Positions 1 through 13,711 are shown, counted from the first letter of the stretch. The stretch: 64,000 nt of DNA from Acanthopleura granulata (GCA_016165875.1 JABBOT010000001.1:47036625-47100624); one strand, 5' to 3'. The notes: generated by a model not told the origin, from the sequence alone. Made by a program: numbers and translations.

Positions 1-2160
1 TAGTCAATAAAATAGCTGAAACAATATCCCACAAATCTTCATCTGAGAATTATTCTCCTGAATTTCAGCATATTAAAAACCAGAAGGGGAAAATTAAATT
101 GCCCTTTTCTTCTAAGAATTTAGAAGACTATAATCGTCCATTTTCAATTGAAGAGCTTAAAACTTCTCTAAAATAGGCACACGATACTGCGTGCGGCCCG
201 GATAATATGTATCACAAGCTTCTGAACCACTTACCATCTGAGCCATTGGAGACACTCTTGGACTTATTTAATGATATTTGGATAACTGGTAAATTTCCCC
301 CATCATGGAGAGAGGCGTATGTTATCCCGGTCCCTAAACCGGGCAAGGATCATCGTGATCCAGGAAATTACCGTCCCATAGCTCTTACCAGTTGCGTCTG
401 TAAGACTATGGAACGGATGATAAATGATAGACTTGTTTGGTTTCTTGAAGCCAATATGCTTTTATCAAACATCCAATGTGGTTTTCGTCAAGGTCGATCC
501 ACTATGGATCACCTTGTTCGATTTGAAACCTTCATTCGTGATGGTTTTATTAATAATGAACATGTGGTGTCAATATTTTTCGACCTCGAAAAGGCCTACG
601 ACACCACATGGAAATGTGGTATTTTAAAAGACCTTGCTGATATGGGTTTAAAAGGCTTTTTAATTTATTTATATCTCAATTTTTATCTGATCGTCAGTTT
701 AAGGTACGAGTGTGGTCCATTCTTTCGGTCTCCTATGAGCAAGAGATGGGTGTGCCCCAGGGCAGTATCCTTTCACCAACACTGTTCAGCATAAAAATTA
801 ACAGCTTGGCTCAAACATTAACATCTGGTACTTTGGGTTCTTTAAATGTAGATGATTTCCTGATATGCTATCGCGCTAAAAATATGAATAACATCGAGCG
901 GCAACTGCTCAATATTGAGCTTTGTCTCAATAAGATCGAGAAATGGGCAGTTGCCAATGGTTTTAGATTTTCTACGTCTAAAACCGTGGGTATACATTTC
1001 TGTAATAAACGCAAACTTCATCTAGACCCTGAGCTTAAATTTTGTGGTGAACTAGTGAAGATCGTTGGGGAAAATAAATTTTTAGGGGTTATATTCGACA
1101 ATAAATTATCCTTTATACCTACCATAAAAATGCCTAAAGCTAAATGTACAAAGGCTCTCGATATAATTAAGGTCGTGTCTAGCACCGATTGGGATGCTGA
1201 CCGATCAGTTTTACTTAATTTGTATCGTTCTCTGGTGAGGTCTAAATTGGACTATGGGTCCATCATTTATGGTTCCGCTAGGAAATCATATCTTAAAATG
1301 TTGAATCCGGTCCATCACCAAGGTCTGATTCTCAGTCTTGGTGCCTATAGGACCTCACCAGTTGAGGAAGGAGCTATTCTTCTGGCTTTATCATATGTTT
1401 CATCCGGCTCTGCCCAGACAGCAGTGATATGCAGTGACTCGTTGTCCTGCCTTTTGGCAACAGAGCAAAATAAATTTCAAAACCCGTTAATACTAGAAAT
1501 ATTAGCCATCCATAGAAAGTCAATTAAAAGAGGTAAAGATATCGTATTCTGTTGGATACCAAGTCATACTGGTATTCATGGAAACACAGTCGCAGAGAGG
1601 GAAGCGAAAGCTGCTCTTAGTAAACCCATATCTAAGATTAAAATTCCTTATACTGATTTTAAATCTAATATTCTTAAATACATTTTTCGCCTTTGGCATC
1701 ATGAATGGAACTTGTAGGTCGATAACAAACTGCATGACATTCACCCTGTCATAGGCTATGGCTCTTATACTTTTGGTATGTCTCTTAGAGGTCAAGTCGT
1801 TTTAACAAGATGCCGCGTTGGGCATTGGACACAATTTTATCCTGGATGGGAGCAATGCTCCCGAGTGTGTTGGATGTGATGCGCAATACGGCATCAAGCA
1901 TATCCTTGTTGACTGTGTGGACTTCGCTCATATTCGGCAAAGATTCTACTCGCAATATTATCCTCGCACCATCGTTTCACAACATCGTAACATCACACCG
2001 TCGTCGTGACATGTCTCTGAAACTTGCCCTCGAATTTTCTCCCCCATCACCACACTCTCATCGACACACTCAACCCAACCCAACGCCCCCCCCCCCCACC
2101 ACACTCACCCGTATTTGACTGTAAAACGTCATCGCCTCGATGCTATCGAGGGACGATGTT
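1..2160 (+). mobile_element. 3' portion of a dead non-LTR retrotransposon (RNase H-bearing LINE)
   Basis: The segment encodes, in order, reverse transcriptase, RNase H and a C-terminal zinc-knuckle-like motif. That order is seen in Jockey/I-supergroup LINEs that carry RNase H. The 5' end, including any ORF1 and endonuclease, lies outside the window. Reading frames are broken by a stop and frameshifts, and an internal segment is missing, so the copy is inactive. The 3' boundary is uncertain: coding ends at 2009, a C-rich tract follows at about 2040-2110, and I see no clear poly(A) or target-site duplication. The clade cannot be settled by eye. Confidence 0.82.
3..2009 (+). pseudogene. Broken LINE ORF2: reverse transcriptase, RNase H, zinc knuckle
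   Basis: Frame 3 is open from the window edge to an in-frame TAG at 174-176, then continues to about 680. It carries RT fingers/palm features: YRPIALTS, the GFRQGRSTMDHL stretch and FFDLEKAYDTTW. A frameshift near 680 moves to frame 2, which holds GVPQGSILSPTLF and the catalytic VDDF (preceded by N where Y, F or A is usual). The RNase H region retains ICSDSLSC and IPSHTGIHGN. The join near LGAYRTSPVEE at about 1365 jumps from the RT thumb straight into the middle of RNase H, so the connection and the first RNase H aspartate (the TDGS region) appear deleted. A TAG at 1715 and a shift near 1820 precede a CX2CX7HX4C motif (CVGCDAQYGIKHILVDC). The sequence is clearly non-functional. Confidence 0.82.
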
Positions 2161-4825
2161 GCCATGCTGAGATAATACATTACCTTATTCACCTTCCTTA
2201 ATTTTCCCAAAGGCAGAATAAGAAAGTTAAATTACAATGTTTAATACAAGCCCTGCACGGCTTTTACTCATGCTCCCTGAAGATAGAACCAGGTATTCAA
2301 TCACATGGCTCTATAGAACTCCATTACTTCAGGGATACAGTGGGAATTGGAATTGTTGGCTTTACGTAAACTAAAATAGCTGGTGCTAGCCACTGACAAG
2401 GTCTCTGTCAAGGTGTGGTTCATTTCCCCGAGGAAGTGGGAGAGAGGAAAAGACCCCCCCAAAACAACAGAATTTTCATTAAAGAAACATTTATTGAAAA
2501 CTCAGCTGTAATAAATTAGAAAACAATGCTTCAAGGGAAAAAAGTCTGTTCTCATAGAGGTTATATAAACCTGAGTTTAGCTAATAATGATAGACAACAG
2601 ATAAATATATATCATTCTCGAATGAGAATGACGTGACGTTTCCACAGAACAGTACTCATGTATTAATAACGCTTGTGGTTCCCCGCAGTGGACACATGTT
2701 TACAGAGCTGCCTCAACTGAACGTCATGCTAGCTGACACCGGGACGACCTACACAAGTATCATGCTGACCGAATTTGAATTATTGTATGTGACCCTACTT
2801 GAGATTTGAACCCGGGTCCTCTAGGGTTGTTATAGTCTCACGCGGACGATCCCTCAGTTTTCACTGGGCTGGGTAATCTGTATATAGTGATTTAGTTCCT
2901 GTGACTCTAAACTGGTAAAACTGTAGGCCTATTAAAACAGCTGTCCTGTGTTTAAGAGTGGGTTTGGTGGGAGGGGTGTTGTTTATATGGTAGTACATAT
3001 GTATGCGTACATATTGTATTTAGGCTGTATGTGTTTGCTCCTACATAGGCCTAATTGTACCTGATGCCATCTCGGCCAATATATTTATTTACTTATCTTT
3101 GACCGTTATTTTCCGTCAACAGAGTCCCTGTAGGCCTGCATACGCTTGTTTTCTTTCACATACACAGTATTGTTTTTCTCGTGTGCTGTAAATGCCTCAG
3201 AATACCGACTCTAGCGTGTGTACGTATGCATACCTGTGGTCAGCGCTGTGGTATTCATGTAGAATTTCCGTGAATGTTGTTGATGTCTTTCGCGGTTTGA
3301 CACGCATTTCTTCTGACCAGAGTGCCTTGGGTACTCCTGTGTCAGTACACACATACATACACATTCCATGACTGTGTACACTCTTGTTTCCGCGAGAAAT
3401 CCGGATGTAGGTTACTAGGAGGTTAGGAGAGTAGAAAAAGAAAGGACAAGCCGATAATAGGGTGACCGCGATTTACTCGAATAATACTGGAGCTCTGTCG
3501 AACAACACAGACGTCAAGTTCACGAATTCGATTTCATCAGATATTATACATCGCGGGGTTAGGCAATTTATATGCTTGATTGGATCGGAATTGACGATCA
3601 AATACGTTAAGGCGGATGTCCCGATAGCCTTTGCACTCGATGACCTCCGTAGTAGGGAAGCAGGCGATCTCGAAGTCACCCCGCCGTACCGGATATGTAT
3701 CATATGCACGCGTATTCTCTGTCCGTGGGCTATTGTTTGTGATTCTATCCCCATCCTCACTTTGCTGCGCCTATCACTGTCCTGTCAGCTCCGATTGCTC
3801 CTCACACAGAGCTCGATTGCACACACCGTTACGTGTACTCACCATATGCTTCCATCTCGCGGATAAATACACACCCGCGTATCGTCTCACCTTATAGGAT
3901 TTCACTTCTGAACCGCGAAATTCTCCCGCCACAATTAAGCACTTACACCGTTTAACGTGCTACAACATACAATTTTGGTCTCTCCTGAATAACCTGTGAA
4001 TAAATTTTGTTTATGCCTCTTGTCTAATGACGATATAGGCTACTAGTAAATATTGAAATACGAATGAAATGTCAGATATTGGCCTACGTGCAATGTATAC
4101 ATGTATAACCTTCTCCAATATCGGCTACTCAAGTATCCAGGCAGTGTTGTCTCTATGATTACTGGTATACGGATATAAACTTTTTGCACCGATGTCACGT
4201 AAGAACTACATGAGTAATACTGACGGTAAACAGGTGTGATATATATGCTCAGAGTAGGGAATGAGATAGACAGAGATCCCCCCTCCCCTACACGGTGTAT
4301 ACCTCCCTTCACGTTGAATATAAGTACTACATCGGGATTTAGCTTGATTCTATTTGCGTTCTCGTATGTGACATTGGATGTAGTATATATAATATCCATG
4401 ACTGGAATACAGTTAAGATACTATACTATCTATACCTTATCCCAGCTCTGTGTGTTCTGATATTATAAGTGTTCCAGTTTATATGTGACATGGGCTGTAG
4501 TATGGATGTGCATGACCTTTACATGGAAGCGCATGACCTGCATGTTGGGCGGATAGTATAGACAGAGCACAGTATATGTACTGACACACAGCATTCCCAC
4601 ACTGAGATAGAGATATATTCACACATTGCATTGCGTACTTTCTCATCAGTAGGGAATATTTAGGCCTGTTTAGAATAGTACTAGAATAGTATTTTGATGT
4701 GACAAATATACTCACACAAGACAGAAAGACCACTTATAGGTTTAATGATGTCAAATTTAGATGCTGGAGCGACAAACTCACACAAGTGTGAAGTCTGGAA
4801 GGCCTTATATGAAGTATGTACCGTG
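2161..4825. other. No gene seen; one tRNA-like B box
   Basis: No convincing exon on either strand. At 2813-2822 the - strand reads GGTTCAAATC, a perfect RNA polymerase III B-box type motif, preceded by AGAGGACCCG. This is probably the head of an old tRNA-derived SINE. Its body was not matched to the other families here. Confidence 0.4.
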
Positions 4826-5076
4826 CACTGAGAAAAAGTTTGGGTGAACAGATTCAAAAACCTGAGTTTTCCAGTAGAGTTAATTCAACTCATTTGAGTC
4901 ATGGGTTGAGACACTGCATACTCCTCTAATTATCTTAGTGACTCATAAATGGTCGATGAGTCCATTTTTTCTAGTAAGTCATGCAAACACTCAGCTGAGT
5001 CTTTAACGCCCATCTGGTCATATGACTGAGTTTTCTGAGTGAATTAACTCAACTGGTAAACTCAGGCTTTTCAGTG
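4826..5076. mobile_element. MITE-like inverted-repeat element
   Basis: The two ends are inverted copies. The left side has CACTGAGAAAAAG, then CTGAGTTTTCCAGTAGAG at about 4863. The right side, read on the - strand from 5076, has CACTGAAAAGCCTGAG, then TTTACCAGTTGAG. Both continue with GTTAATTC and ACTCA. The left arm carries about 18 extra bases. The centre is also rich in ACTCAG/CTGAGT palindromes. There is no coding capacity. No clear target-site duplication was found, so the superfamily is unknown. Confidence 0.6.
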
Positions 5077-6896
5077 TTTCGCTGCCTATTGGTAAATATG
5101 AGTGCGTTGGTGTTTTCACACCTCTCAGAGCTTGAGGTATAGGCTATGCACATTAGAATAGCTCTGCATTCTCTTGTCTTTTCCTTGTCCATGGACGGCG
5201 GGTTTGCTTACAACCAAATATTAAGTTTCCTGTATATAAGGTGCAGCTGGTATCTTATAAAGGATGTTAAGCGTGGATAACCGGAACCGAGAATATCTTA
5301 AAACTCATAGTCGTATGTTGTATTACTGTATGATGCAAGACATTCATACATTTTTAAAATACATTTTGGCGTGGGCGTGTCATAGTCATTGGCAAACAGG
5401 TGATATGAGATACATGTATATGTACTGTATACATATGCTGATCCACACAAGAAGTATACTGACTGAACGTCTCCAATACATATAGCGGTACACATGTGCG
5501 GGACATGCGACTACTGCACGTACATAAATATCGGTATGTAGTTCCAGATGCAAATCTACTGGAAATGTACATTGACGTTGCTGCAAAAGAGCCATTCTTC
5601 ATAAAGTATATAAACAAGGTATTGCTTCATGTTTTGTACAGCTTTTTATACTGAGGTTTTAAACTATTTGGCCAGAGTTGTTTGCAGTGATGAACTTGGT
5701 ACATTCCTGATGTTAGAGTCAGAGAGATTGTCCCAGCACTCCCCCCATTAACCATACAGGCCGAAGCTAACAGAGAAACCTCTGCAAAAATCTACACCAC
5801 AACCTGTCCAAATTTCACACGCAGTCCTTTTAAGTACATTTGACTCTGTGCATTATAATTATAGTACCAAAGTTATATTTGTCGCCGAAGATAGGGAAAA
5901 AAAGAAAAAAAGATTGTTACTGTAGGCGACTGACGTTAATTAAGGGGGGGGGCTGTAATTGTATGTCAAAGTGACGTCAGGGTCTGAAATTAGAAACCTG
6001 GCATTTAAATGTTAAACACTTCCTGATTTGTACAAAGCTTAGCTGTGCCTGAAAATAGCGCAGTACAAATAGCAGTGGCAAGCCTGTGTCCAACTGGATC
6101 GCGCAGGATTTCACCTGACCCATATATAATACAGGGGCGAGGCTGTCGGCACTTCAAGCAACAGGCGTGTATACGGCGAGCTTGTCACATGGCGTGACAA
6201 TCAGCTGACAGCTGTGTACCTGCAGAACGATATATGAGCTGGACAGTAGTCGTAAACAGGTATCATCGCCTCGACCATATGATTTTTAAGTGCTTATGTA
6301 TATACACAAGGTATTTTCCTCCACCAGTACATACCCGACCACGGTCATTTCATTAAAGATTTTGAACACAGGGTCAAACACGGATCAAATTAATGAAATT
6401 CTAATGATTTTACAGCCTATATTTTTGTGGATTAATTGGAAGAAAGGGAAACCCAAAGGGCGTCAGCGCTTCAACTTCTTTCTTTCCGTCCACACGCATA
6501 CACAGTTGTATAAAGCAGTTCGACCGAGAAAGTAAAATGCAAGAAATTCTTGAATGACGCCGAGGTTATGAGGATGTTTAGTGAAATAAAATGGTCAAAT
6601 AAAAACTTATGGTTGCTGCTTGAAAAAAGAGAAGTAGGTCATATTTTGATATATATTAAATAATGTGTTATTCCTTGTATAGGAACGGTCAGCGGACATG
6701 AGTACATACATACGTAAAAATACATGCATACATACATATAAACAGTTGACAGCAATTCAGATTCATATTACACATTTTCTTGAAAATGTCATCAATTTCC
6801 TTTATAATATTACACAAGTGTTGCATCACTCATATACCCTGTATACATCACTCATATACCCTGTATACATGTGCATGCGTTCATATATGTTTTGAG
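5077..6896. other. No gene seen
   Basis: AT-rich unique-looking sequence with short homopolymers (for example a G run at 5945-5951) and a 24-bp direct duplication at about 6823-6869 (CATCACTCATATACCCTGTA repeated). No reading frame has recognisable protein features. Confidence 0.4.
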
Positions 6897-7157
6897 GGAT
6901 CTACGCGGCTCAGTTGGTTAGCACGCTAGCGCAGCGTAATGATCCAGAAGCCCCCCACCAACGCGGTCGCCGTGAATTCAAGTCCAACTCATGCTAGCTT
7001 CCTTTCCGGCCGTACGTGGGAAGGTCTGCCAGCAACCTGCGGATGGTCGTGAATTTCCACCGGGCTCTGCCTGGTTTCCTCCCACCAGAATGTTGGCGGC
7101 CGTTGTATAAGTGAAATATTCTTGACTACGGCGTAAAACACCAATCAAAGAAATAAA
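6897..7157 (+). mobile_element. Full-length tRNA-derived SINE, family 1
   Basis: The tRNA-like head has an A-box region CGGCTCAGTTGGTTAGCACG and a B-box-like GAATTCAAGTCC. The body contains GTCTGCCAGCAACCTGCGG, GGTTTCCTCCCACCA and AAGTGAAATATTCTTGA. The tail CGGCGTAAAACACCAATCAA runs into AAATAAAT. The copy is flanked by an imperfect duplication (ATATGTTTTGA before, ATACGTTTTGA after), as expected for LINE-mediated insertion. It is the most complete family 1 copy here and a good reference for the fragments. Confidence 0.85.
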
Positions 7158-7169
7158 TATACGTTTTGA

Positions 7170-10100
7170 ATATTTGTATTATTATAGTGCTGTGGCTTTT
7201 CTTTTCAGTACACTTCATATACATTATATGATTATCTTGATAAGGTTTTGATTTTTTAATTTTGTGTTTATTATGTTACTAAATGTATGTTATATTTTAT
7301 TGTTTATTCATATTACGGTTTGTATTATCGTCTCTGTTACTGTGTCCACGGGACTACTAGGGCATACTTTGTAATACACTGGACACAAACAAGCTAATAT
7401 TACCGAACAGTTGCACTGCATTTCACCACGAATTATCATTGCTCATTGCACACTGGAGGCAAAGTTTTCACTTTGCAACGTGTTACCGCATCAGGCTAAT
7501 TAGTCATCTGTAGAATTTATTTTTAATTGATTCAACTCAAGCGATATTTGTTTAACGCCCTACAAGCTACACACTTTTCTTTGAATCAGTAGACCTTATG
7601 TTCATATAGTGACTGGAAATAGCAGGCATAACGGATAAGGCGAAGTCCTATGAACTCGACAAAACCTTCTCTGTTCATATGTACACATGTCTACGGCGCC
7701 GCAAAAGGGACATGCTGCAAAAGAATATTGGCTGCCGTGTACTCAGCTGTGGGTGTGTATTGTTGCAGTGGATTATGCAAGTTGCAACTATCTCGTGCTC
7801 TCTACATCTATATTATGTCGTGTGCATGAGATCTTTACCAAGTAGTGCTCACGAGATTATTGAGCGCTTTTATTGGTCAATTATCTCGAGAGCACGACTT
7901 AGTGAAAATGTCGTGCGCAAGACTTTTAAATACTGTATGTGTTTTTTTTAATTACCAATATTTTTCTTTTGCAGGATGTCACTTTTACGGCTCCGGACAT
8001 GTCTAACACTATTGGACAATCCACTTCAACACTACACACCCTCAGGTGAGTACACGGCAGCATAGCTGTATTCAGGTGTGGTGAAATCAGCAAGACGCAC
8101 GTGCCCACATGCGTGCCCGTGTACCCCCACGCGTAGTTTCCCGTTAAGCGGGAACCTCCGCGAGCCCATATAGTACCGACACCATAAAGTCCACCCACAA
8201 AACCCACAACACAGTTAGTCACCTATAGATTCTTGTCTGCATGTAAAAAGGTTATCGTGGCTCCCTCGGTAGATGTATTGCTCATAGGTAGTTAAAATTT
8301 AGGTAACGTGATATAATGTTCTTAGATTATTATTCAGAGAGGGAATTTGCAAGCAATTATATTCCCATAAACATAATACTTTGAACTCATCTTGTACCTA
8401 CACACACGCATACCATTTACATTCCTGCATGCATGTATGTATGCATGTGTGTATGCATGAGGAAGGCATTTAAAAGAGGTCTGGTGACTATAATTAATTG
8501 GAGGTTTTCAGCTCCCAATCGCTCAGAAAAAACATACCCTGGCCCATCAGGGAGATTGGGAGGGGGTAAAACAACGGTGTCAAGTGAAATGACACCGAAT
8601 GACAATAAACCAACGTAGACACTGCACCTCTCCCGTCGGCTTTTACTGTACGTATATACCTTAGTCTTTTTTTTTTACGAAACATAACAAAATATACCTG
8701 ATTATCACATTTGTTCGTTTTTCTCACGCGAATTAACGAGAGAACAGGTGGACCGACTTGAGTACCGCATAACATCTGTCTAAGTAAATCGCCACAATCT
8801 ACGCCCGTGCACGTCTGTTTATCTCTGGTTACAGAGCTGTCACTGTCCCTTTTACAACCTTGCAATATTTCAATCTGGATGTGAAATATTTATTAATGTA
8901 CTCCCCCAATAAATCATCACAAAGCCTTGATCGCCTTTACACAGACATTGCCCAGAATCCTTGTTTAAAGTGCCAAGTATGCTTTACATCAAGCCTCGGA
9001 TTACAACATGTATACACGTGTATTTATCGTTAACAGAAAAGTCACCGGAACCTTACATCGTCAGGTCATATGTAAACTAGGTCACTGAATGTACAAGTAG
9101 GATTAGTTAGGTCTTGGACATTAGTCATGTATTTCCGGTGAAGTACGGCGTGGTAGGCTGTAAAACCGACTTCGTGGACAAATGACAATATGACACTGAA
9201 AAAGTGTATGGTGCGAGTACAATGCATACAACACATAATGGGTATGTCCATATGTGTATCATTTGGACACGCGGATTTTCGCGCACGTACATGTACACGC
9301 AATGTTCTGCTTTTAATTTCCATCAGACGCGAATTTATACGAAAAATACAATGATCAAATCGTCATGGACCAAATGTCGCTTGCAGAAATGTCGCGTACT
9401 GAAATGTGATGAGACATTCGAGTGCAATATGCTGCCTATTTGCTTTCGTTTATTTGCTTTATTTCTCTTCTTGGAATTCATATGCCTATATCGAGACGAT
9501 GTTGCTGAGAGTGATACCTGTAACGTGTGACAGATCATTCCCATATTTCCAACAGATTACCAGAGAGAACGTTTATTGACCTGTTATCGCAGTGTCTGCA
9601 GTGTAATAAGAAAAAAAAGAAAAGCGAAGAGGGACTGTATAAGTGCCAACGGGGCCATACATATCGGCTGAAGTAGGTATGTGTGTATCGTTATATATAT
9701 ATATATGTTCACGTCACCCTGGCCCCATAGAACCTGGTCAGACTGCTCTGGTTACCTATCCAAGGACGGCCATCCCGGTGTTTCCCTCACCTGTGCTCCA
9801 ATTGACGCCATAATCCCAGCTTGGCCGTACAGGTGCACGTTTAGAGGAAGATCTGACCATACCCTGACGTCTGCGGGCGTCCTCGACGTGCGTGAAGATA
9901 ATATTGTATATCTGCCACTTCCGCCACCAAACCGCACTATCTGTAAATTGTGAATGGGGTGACACGTCATCTTCACACACAGTCAGCCCATTGTCTCAAT
10001 ATTTGTCTTTCAATATGAAAGGGAAAAACTGGAAAAAGGCGAGAGAGATCATCGCAGTATGCTCACATTAGCTTATCATGCACGACACGACGTTGTCTCG

Positions 10101-10455
10101 TGCCACGAAATATGTCCATGGGAAGACAGTGACGCAGGCAAATACAGGATCACGCGACTGGTTGACGTTCGAACAGATTTACATATCTACACGGCGGTTT
10201 TTCAGAGGAGTTCATACAAGTATCATGCAATGTCATGCTTTACACGGAGAGTCTCATGTGCAACACAGTAATGATATACCTGTACCTACATGTGCCTTTG
10301 ACATACAGAAACATGGACAGGTGTCCAGTTTAAAGCGTATATATATGCACTCAGTTTATGTTTTTCACATACTGGAAAAGCAAAAGGTTTTAATTCTGTT
10401 CTAAGGTCACTGCCTGGCCAGATTTCAGATACTGACAAATCTGATCGCTTTGAAG
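7170..10455. other. No gene seen
   Basis: Several short reading frames but none with a recognisable domain or exon structure. Contains a TGTATG/TGCATG microsatellite at about 8424-8460 and a short (TA)n at about 9692-9707. The 9,720-9,950 part is less AT-rich than its surroundings but matches nothing I recognise. Confidence 0.35.
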
Positions 10456-10530
10456 TATATTTTATTTATTTATTTATTTGATTGGTGTTATACTTACTTA
10501 AGAATTTTTCATAAAATATATGGCGCCGGT
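10456..10530 (-). mobile_element. SINE family 1, 3' fragment
   Basis: The + strand reads TTTATTTATTTATTTGATTGG, then TGTTATACTTACTTAAGAAT and a diverged CGCCGGTCAGG. This is the inverted tail and 3' body of family 1. The head is absent and the copy is old. Confidence 0.6.
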
Positions 10531-11036
10531 CAGGTCTATGTTTGGACACTAGAGTGCGTCGGAGTAAGTCAATGGCTTTCGTCCACTATCTGATAAATAT
10601 CTTGACTGAAGTCAGCAACCGTAACAGCCAAAGATGCATTCGAACCGTCGACGTCATTGGTCAATGGTCCGATAGTCGAGGACAATCAGGGCTACATATG
10701 AGTTGCCTGTGCTGGGTTTCAGGACAAGTGGAAGATGATATACATGGCGGGTCATCCAGTATGTCGGTACCCCAGATTTTTAAAACTCTGCATGGATAAG
10801 ATAGAAGTACAAAAAACACCAGGGTGTATGAGTCAATACGTTATAATATGTGGGGCAATAAATGGAGCACATATGGCGTCCACACTACACTTGGTATGTA
10901 ACATTGGGAATTTACGGTGGCTACTGTATATGTACGTAACACCCGATTAACAAGTTATATATATATGTGTATATGTATATAAAAACAAGTGAGAATGGAA
11001 TCGTGCAAGTAGAAAATACTTCCTGATTCTTTTTTC

Positions 11037-11284
11037 GGGGCCTCCGTGGCAGATGGAGTTAGCGAGTTAGTGAAGCAAAATGGCCCAGGAACTTCTTAAC
11101 AATGCGGTCCCTCATGATGGCTACTTTTCCTACCGCACCTGGGAAGTTCTGCCATCAACCTGCGGATGGTCGTGGGTTTCCCATGTTCTTTGCCCGGTTT
11201 CCTCCTGCCATAATACTGGTCGCCGTTGTAAAAGTGAAGCATTCTTGAGTACTGCGTTAAACTCCAATGAAATAAGTAAATACA
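11037..11284 (+). mobile_element. SINE family 1 with perfect target-site duplication
   Basis: Runs from GGGGCCTCCGTGGCAGATGG to CTCCAATGAAATAAGTAAAT, with the usual CAACCTGCGGATGGTCGTGG core. The flanks are the same 12-mer, GATTCTTTTTTC, at 11025-11036 and 11285-11296. The head is diverged in the A box, so this copy is probably not transcriptionally competent. Confidence 0.85.
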
Positions 11285-11296
11285 GATTCTTTTTTC

Positions 11297-13456
11297 TCTC
11301 TTTTGAAAGTATCTTTCGTGAAAAATATTAGCTGTACCAAACTAGGATATTCTGGGGTTGTAGACTTTTTAATTCACTCTGAAATCTTTTAAGAGGGAAA
11401 TATTAAAGAAGTAGAAATTCATACGACGGGTACTCATGCATGCAATCTATGAGAAAAATCATCAGTTAAACAATGAGTAACACTGTGTAAATTATACAGG
11501 GCGTGTAAGTTGCAGCTTCTTACACACTTGCATGCACAGAATAAAACCCTAACTGAGTTAGCAAACTGACAAGAGGCCGCATGTCACCGGTAACGTGTGA
11601 CCATTTTCCAACAAGTACACTGCTCGTCGCTTCTCTGGTTTTTACACTCTGTGCTGTGCTCTTTTATATTGTTTTCCTGCATAAACCGGGACTCTGCTTG
11701 GGGACAGCATCCCCGAGGCCTGGTCCCTTCGCATTGTTTTCATGATATTGTGTGTATGCATTAAATGTGATGACATCACAGTAGTTTGAGTAATTCTTGT
11801 CCCGTGACATCCATATAGTATATTGCATTGAAAGTAAAAGACAGCTCAGGTACTGTTCATTAAAAAGATTACAAAATTCTCTCTTGAATTCAAAAACCTG
11901 TATGAATTTGTATGTATTCGTTGCTGAATTATCGTTTAAAGTGTGGAATATTGTGCTGCCGACTGGAGATCTGTAGGCGCCCATGCTTTTAAGCTTAGGA
12001 AAGATTGACCAATCAGAGAGCTAGGAGATACCAGCTGTCTAAAGGCTGTGACGTAAATGTTCTGAGTTGACTGTCAATGTAACATGTAATAACACAGGGA
12101 CAAGGCACTGCTTTAACGTCACATATTTTAATAATAACAGGTACATGTGCGAACAACTCTGCAAAGTATTTCCAGACTGTTATGTTGTGGAGAGAGTAAG
12201 TTTCTTGATCATTTCATGTTAAAATTTTACATATATACTTAAGTTTCAACGACAACCTTAACAGCTTACTACAGTTTCAGGTTTTTTCGCGCTTGGAACA
12301 ATTAGTTACAGCGCACGGAGCACGGTCAAATGTCAATTTCCACTGTCGTAGTAGCTGTTAGAAAAAATACTTCACTGAAATAAACATAATATTGTCTGAC
12401 CGCTTTGGCAAACTCAACTCTGAACCTGCGCTGTCTTTCACTTTAACACCACTGTATTTTTTTTTACCTAAGTCTGCATGGGCCATGGTGCTAGGGGGGT
12501 GTGTAAGTTATTACTTCCTCAACACTTACACGAACTGTTAGAATTAAACCCTAACTGAGATAAATGCGCTTGTTTTGTTGTTGTCTTTTGTATCCTATAC
12601 ATACATAACTGATTGCGTCTGCAAAAGATTTCTAAGAAACTTGTTCCACTGCTCACAAATGAAAGCTGTAAGACTCATTCTTACGCACAACAGGTATTAT
12701 AGGATGACAGGCAGAGAGATGTACAGTAATTAGATATACCATATATCATTTCCCACAATGGCTATATGGAAATGAATGATGATCGCCACGTCGGCAATAT
12801 TTTAGCTGTATAATGGCCAGCACATTGGCTGCAGTAACATGACAAGAGGATTTCTGATATTATCTAACCGTACTATGCCAGTGAGTATTATATATTTCAC
12901 CGAAAACCGCCGCTGTCACATTATAAATCATGGCCCGTAGATTGATAAATGGATGGCCGGGTATATGTCGTGGAAAGATGGAGGCATTTCGAGAATATAC
13001 GAGATTCTCCGTCGATAGCGGAGGGATGCAGTTAGACATGTAATGTGAAATCCCGAATCCGAATTTTGTTCAAAATGATAGGACCTACACGTTACCCACG
13101 AGACTATCTGATAACATGCAAATTTCGTTCTAGAGCTTGATTTCGTCGTACATGAATTCGCATTTCGTAGTAAATGAAAAACCGTCACATTGGGAATCAC
13201 TCCGCAATGTAAAGGGTGAAACAGTCATAGCAAATATAAGATACAGCGCAAGCATACCTACGAGAATGGAGAGTAATGAACTACATTGCAGTTGTATGTT
13301 AAAACCCTGGGATATAGTTATATATGTATGGTTAGTGTCCCTATGCTTGTAGTTCAGGGGTTAAACGTTCGTAGGTTACTAATCATCATCTAAAGTAGGG
13401 CTATGCGTATTACGGTTTGTGGCAACACGCAGTGTCGCTTTAATTTATGTAGTAAA
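11297..13456. other. No gene seen; one diverged dispersed repeat pair
   Basis: Segments at about 11503-11565 and 12500-12560 resemble each other: both have GTGTAAGTT, then an ACACTT core and AAACCCTAACTGAG. A 106-residue - strand frame at 11664-11984 has no recognisable features. Confidence 0.4.
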
Positions 13457-13711
13457 TACCAACCGAAACTCTATCACTTTTTGACCGATAGTGAAACAAC
13501 GAGCGACACTGTTGTCAAGACGACCAATAATGCTAAAACATTTCCATCCAACAGTTCAGTAATTTTTTCGCGGTAATGTACATGTACTAATACACAGCAA
13601 AGTTTACCGCAACATCAAAGTAGTAAAAGTAACATTACGGATCTTTTTTAGAACAGTATCGGTTATTGTAACATTTTATTGGTCAAAAAGCGATACAGTA
13701 TCGGTTGGTTA
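13457..13711. mobile_element. MITE-like element with about 30-bp terminal inverted repeats
   Basis: The left end at 13457-13486 begins TACCAACCGAAACTC and ends CTTTTTGACC. The right end at 13681-13711, read on the - strand, begins TAACCAACCGATACTG and ends CTTTTTGACC. I count about 27 matches over 30 positions, allowing one gap. The interior is non-coding. A solo right-end fragment of the same repeat lies at 36541-36604. Confidence 0.62.

Noticed and set aside
6897..6990. Possible tRNA gene
   Set aside because: A and B boxes belong to a SINE head; the SINE body and target duplication follow, and it does not fold as a full tRNA.
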